9,305 nucleotides of DNA from an uncultured delta proteobacterium (lineage in GTDB: Bacteria; Myxococcota_A; Polyangia; Polyangiales; Polyangiaceae): assembly GCA_903858055.1 (NCBI GenBank), contig CAIOHM010000202.1:1-9305 (forward strand), given 5' to 3'. A program made the position numbers and the translations under genes. Of this stretch, positions 7,156 to 9,305 are shown piece by piece (positions within the stretch are counted from its first letter, which is position 1; each line of letters starts with the position of its first letter). The notes beneath the pieces were generated by a model. The model had not been told where the DNA came from. It ran no database searches and was given only the letters and a program-made list of their open reading frames with translations.

Positions 7156-7926
7156 GTGCGCGACGTCGTTTTCCGGCACGGGGAGTTGAGCGCGCTGGCG
7201 GAGTTCCTTCGCCAGCACGACCAGGCGTTGCCTCTGGAGGGCACGGGCACGTGGTCCGAGGGCGAGTGGCTCCTCGCCATCTTCGAGGTCGGTCAGCGAG
7301 GACGCGCCACCGCCGCCGTCGGCAACGTCACGCTCCAGGGCATGAAGCCCTTCGTGGTCTTCGACCGCCGCGATTGGGAGCGCATTCACGACTTCGCGTC
7401 GACGCACGCCGAAGACTCGATGAACGCGATCCTCGCCGCCGCGCCGGCGCGCCCGACCGTCGACTCGATTTCGCCCGAGCGCCGCAACGCGCCGCGCGGG
7501 AGCCTCCTCGAGGTCTCCGTGCAAGATGCACGTATTCTCGTCGTCGATCCGGAGCCGCAGACCCTCCTCACGCTCCAGGCCTCCGTGCGTGCGAGCGGCA
7601 TCGAGGTGTCCGGCGTCGCCTCCGCAGAAGACGCCCTCGAGGCGCTGCTCGCGGAGCGCTTCGAGGTGGTCGTGGCGGAGTTCGAGCTCCCGGGCATGAG
7701 CGGCATCGAGCTTTGCCGCAGGCTCCGCGACCACGAGCAGCTCGACGCGCTGCCCATCGTGTTCGTGACGGCGCTCGACGACTGGCGCGTGCGCACCGAG
7801 GCGTTCGGAGTCGGCGCGGACGACTGGCTTCAGAAGCCCGTGAACGGCGACGAACTCGGGGCGCGCTGCGTGGCCCTCGTGCGGCGCTTTCGGCACGCGC
7901 AGCGACAGCTCGGCACGGGGCCATGA
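7156..7926 (+). CDS. Unassigned N-terminal domain + degenerate response-regulator receiver domain (pseudo-receiver)
   Basis: The protein has 256 residues. Residues about 125-245 have the receiver fold: DARILVVDPEP (125-134), ELPGMSG (177-183), IVFVTALDD (201-209, T205) and WLQKPVN (224-230, K227). The position normally held by the phospho-acceptor Asp, four residues before the Pro of the 'LPGMSG' turn, is Glu175 (codon 7678-7680). The second residue of the acidic pair is Pro132, leaving only D131. Conventional phosphotransfer is therefore unlikely, and Glu may mimic the phosphorylated state. Residues 1-85 (with EGTGTWSEGEWLLAIFEVG at 28-46) match no family I can name confidently. A PilZ-like beta domain is conceivable but the RxxxR and DxSxxG motifs are absent. 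A Ser/Ala/Pro/Arg linker (95-122) joins the halves. The GTG start at 7156 is uncertain; TTG 7186 is an alternative. There is no DNA-binding output domain. The TGA overlaps the ATG of the ATPase gene, so the two products are probably made together. Confidence 0.85.
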   Translation: MRDVVFRHGELSALAEFLRQHDQALPLEGTGTWSEGEWLLAIFEVGQRGRATAAVGNVTLQGMKPFVVFDRRDWERIHDFASTHAEDSMNAILAAAPARPTVDSISPERRNAPRGSLLEVSVQDARILVVDPEPQTLLTLQASVRASGIEVSGVASAEDALEALLAERFEVVVAEFELPGMSGIELCRRLRDHEQLDALPIVFVTALDDWRVRTEAFGVGADDWLQKPVNGDELGARCVALVRRFRHAQRQLGTGP

Positions 7927-9305
7927 GCGAAGGCACGTCGACGGGCATCTCGGTGCCCATCCCCGCGGGCTTGGCGCCGCGCCTCTTCGTCGTCGGCGGT
8001 GGCTCCGGCGGGGTAGGCAAGAGCCTCATCGCCGCGAACCTCGCCGTGTACTTCGCCCAGCTCGGCCGCTCGGTCGTCCTTGTCGACGCCGACGCTCGCG
8101 GGCGCGGGCTCCACACGTCCTTCGGCGTCGTCGCCGCGACGGCCGGCTACGCGCTCTCGTCACCCGTCGCAGACGCGCTCATCGACACGGCGGTGCAAGG
8201 GCTTCGGCTCCTGCGTTTTCCCCACGAGGTTTCGGCCTTCGGGCTCGCCTTCCGCGGCACGCGCGCCGAGCGTTTCCTCGCGCGCCTGCGGGAGCTCCCT
8301 GCGGAGCTCGTCGTCGTCGACGTGGGCGCCGGCGCTTCACCGTTCGCGCTGCAGCTCCTCGCCGCGGCGGATCTTCCGCTCCTCGTGACCGCGCCCGAGC
8401 CCGGCTCCGTCGAGGGCCTCTACCGCTTCTTGCGCACGGCGTACCGCTACCGCTTGAAGCGCGTGCTCGCGAAGACCGACAACCGCAGACGCTACGGTCT
8501 CGGGGTGCTCGCCGAGGCGCCGGAGTACGGAGGTCCGTTCGATCTCATCGGGAGCCTCGGGCGCCGCGATCGCACGCTGCAGCAGCTCGCCGAAGACGAG
8601 CTCCGACGCATGCGCTTTGGCCACGTGGTCTCCGGCACGCGGCACCGCGCCGACGCCGAGCTCTCGAGCTGGATGAGCTCGATCGTGTTCGCTCACTACG
8701 GCATGTCCCTCGAGGACTTCGGCACGCTCGAATACGACGACACCGTGTGGATCGCCGCGCGAAAGCAGATGCCGCTGCTCGTCGACAACCCCGCGGGCAA
8801 GGCTTCGCGGCAGATCGAGCGCTTGGCGCGGCGCATTCTCCTGCCCATCGACCCGGGAGCGCCGAGTCGGTCGCTGCCGATCGCCCCCGCTCGCCCGCGG
8901 GCGGCCGGTGCAGGCCCCACGCTCTACGAGCTCCTCGGCGTGCCGCGCACCGCCAACGACGAAGAGCTCCGTCGCGCGCACCGCAAGCTCCGCGACGTCT
9001 TCGGACCCGAGAGCCTCGCTACGCACACGATCCTCGACGCCACCGCCGTGCGCGCCGAAGTGAAGCGCCTCGACGAGGCCCTCGACGTGCTGCTCGACCC
9101 CGTGCGCCGGCGCGCCTACGACCTCTCGAACTTCCCCGCCGAGCTCTCGGCGCCCGCGCCCAAGGCCACCGTGCGCGTGCTCGACGAGCAGGAGCAGCAG
9201 CGCCTCGCTGATCTCTTGCGCACGATCGAAGCGCGCGCGCTCGTCGACGGGGCCACGCTTCACAACCTGCGCGAGGCAAACGGCTTCTCGGTCGACGAGG
9301 TGTGC
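7923..9305 (+). CDS. MinD/FleN-like P-loop ATPase fused to a J-like domain and an HTH_25-like domain, 3'-truncated
   Basis: The frame from ATG 7923 stays open for 461 codons to the window edge with no stop. Residues about 20-308 form a ParA/MinD-type ATPase: GGGSGGVGKS (25-34), VVLVDAD (51-57), VVVDVGAGAS (130-139), a TAPEPGSVEG segment (156-165), and a late EYDDTVWIAARKQMPLL (270-286) followed by KASRQIERLARRIL. This pattern fits the MinD-like proteins of delta-proteobacterial relatives. The lysine that normally precedes GGxGK is Ser28, while the P-loop Lys33 is kept. The segment equivalent to the usual 'VxNQ' reads VVSG (235-238). Residues 333-401 are a J-like domain (TLYELLGVPRTANDEELRRA to LDEALDVLLDPVRRRAYDL) with GPE (361-363) in place of HPD. 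Residues about 434-461 (GATLHNLREANGFSVDEV) look like the start of a RodZ/HTH_25-type helix-turn-helix. The ATG overlaps the preceding TGA (ATGA). A role in polar positioning or regulation is inference. Confidence 0.9.
   Translation, partial: MSEGTSTGISVPIPAGLAPRLFVVGGGSGGVGKSLIAANLAVYFAQLGRSVVLVDADARGRGLHTSFGVVAATAGYALSSPVADALIDTAVQGLRLLRFPHEVSAFGLAFRGTRAERFLARLRELPAELVVVDVGAGASPFALQLLAAADLPLLVTAPEPGSVEGLYRFLRTAYRYRLKRVLAKTDNRRRYGLGVLAEAPEYGGPFDLIGSLGRRDRTLQQLAEDELRRMRFGHVVSGTRHRADAELSSWMSSIVFAHYGMSLEDFGTLEYDDTVWIAARKQMPLLVDNPAGKASRQIERLARRILLPIDPGAPSRSLPIAPARPRAAGAGPTLYELLGVPRTANDEELRRAHRKLRDVFGPESLATHTILDATAVRAEVKRLDEALDVLLDPVRRRAYDLSNFPAELSAPAPKATVRVLDEQEQQRLADLLRTIEARALVDGATLHNLREANGFSVDEVC

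Noticed and set aside
5855..7189. 444-residue open frame on the plus strand
   Set aside because: It is antisense to the phosphohexomutase, which has all four catalytic motifs intact. The antisense product has only biased composition.
6970..7896. 308-residue open frame on the minus strand spanning the divergent intergenic region
   Set aside because: It covers the receiver gene antisense and the intergenic region, and has no domain signature.
8337..9263. 308-residue open frame on the minus strand opposite the ATPase gene
   Set aside because: The plus-strand frame shows recognisable ATPase, J-like and HTH-like motifs; the minus-strand product shows none.

Overview
This is a GC-rich window with strong G/C preference at third codon positions. 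Gene content points to a myxobacterium-like bacterium (Myxococcota, perhaps Polyangia): a Hanks-type Ser/Thr kinase with a C-terminal membrane anchor, a TPR/PEGA envelope protein next to it, and a two-component-like receiver coupled to a MinD/ParA-type ATPase. That placement is inference from gene style; no rRNA or other phylogenetic marker is present. No tRNA, rRNA, CRISPR array, insertion sequence or phage gene was seen.

Layout. (1) The 3' part of a gene for a protein with tandem carboxypeptidase-regulatory-like beta-sandwich repeats and a C-terminal PDZ domain (1-1277, +, cut by the left edge). (2) A 120-bp gap with several short palindromes. (3) A membrane-anchored Ser/Thr protein kinase (1398-2933, +). 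(4) A secreted TPR + three-PEGA + beta-barrel-like protein (2995-4746, +). These three look like an envelope signalling group: a cytoplasmic kinase with a periplasmic tail beside two exported beta-rich proteins. (5) Convergent to them, a two-gene minus-strand operon: phosphomannomutase/phosphoglucomutase (7033 down to 5648), then prmC, the release-factor glutamine methyltransferase (5651 down to 4773). They overlap by ATGA. (6) A 122-bp divergent intergenic region. (7) A plus-strand pair, also overlapping by ATGA: a protein with an unassigned N-terminal domain and a receiver domain lacking the phospho-acceptor Asp (7156-7926), and a MinD-like ATPase running off the right edge (7923-9305).

The most unusual object is the last gene. 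It has no stop codon inside the window and is easy to miss. The visible 461 residues encode a MinD/FleN-like P-loop ATPase without the signature lysine of the deviant Walker A motif, then a J-like domain whose HPD motif has become GPE, then the start of what looks like a RodZ/HTH_25-type helix-turn-helix. Its translationally coupled partner is a pseudo-receiver with Glu in place of the phosphorylated Asp. Together they suggest a signalling or positioning module whose switches have been altered or made constitutive. That function is inference; the residue changes are visible in the sequence.
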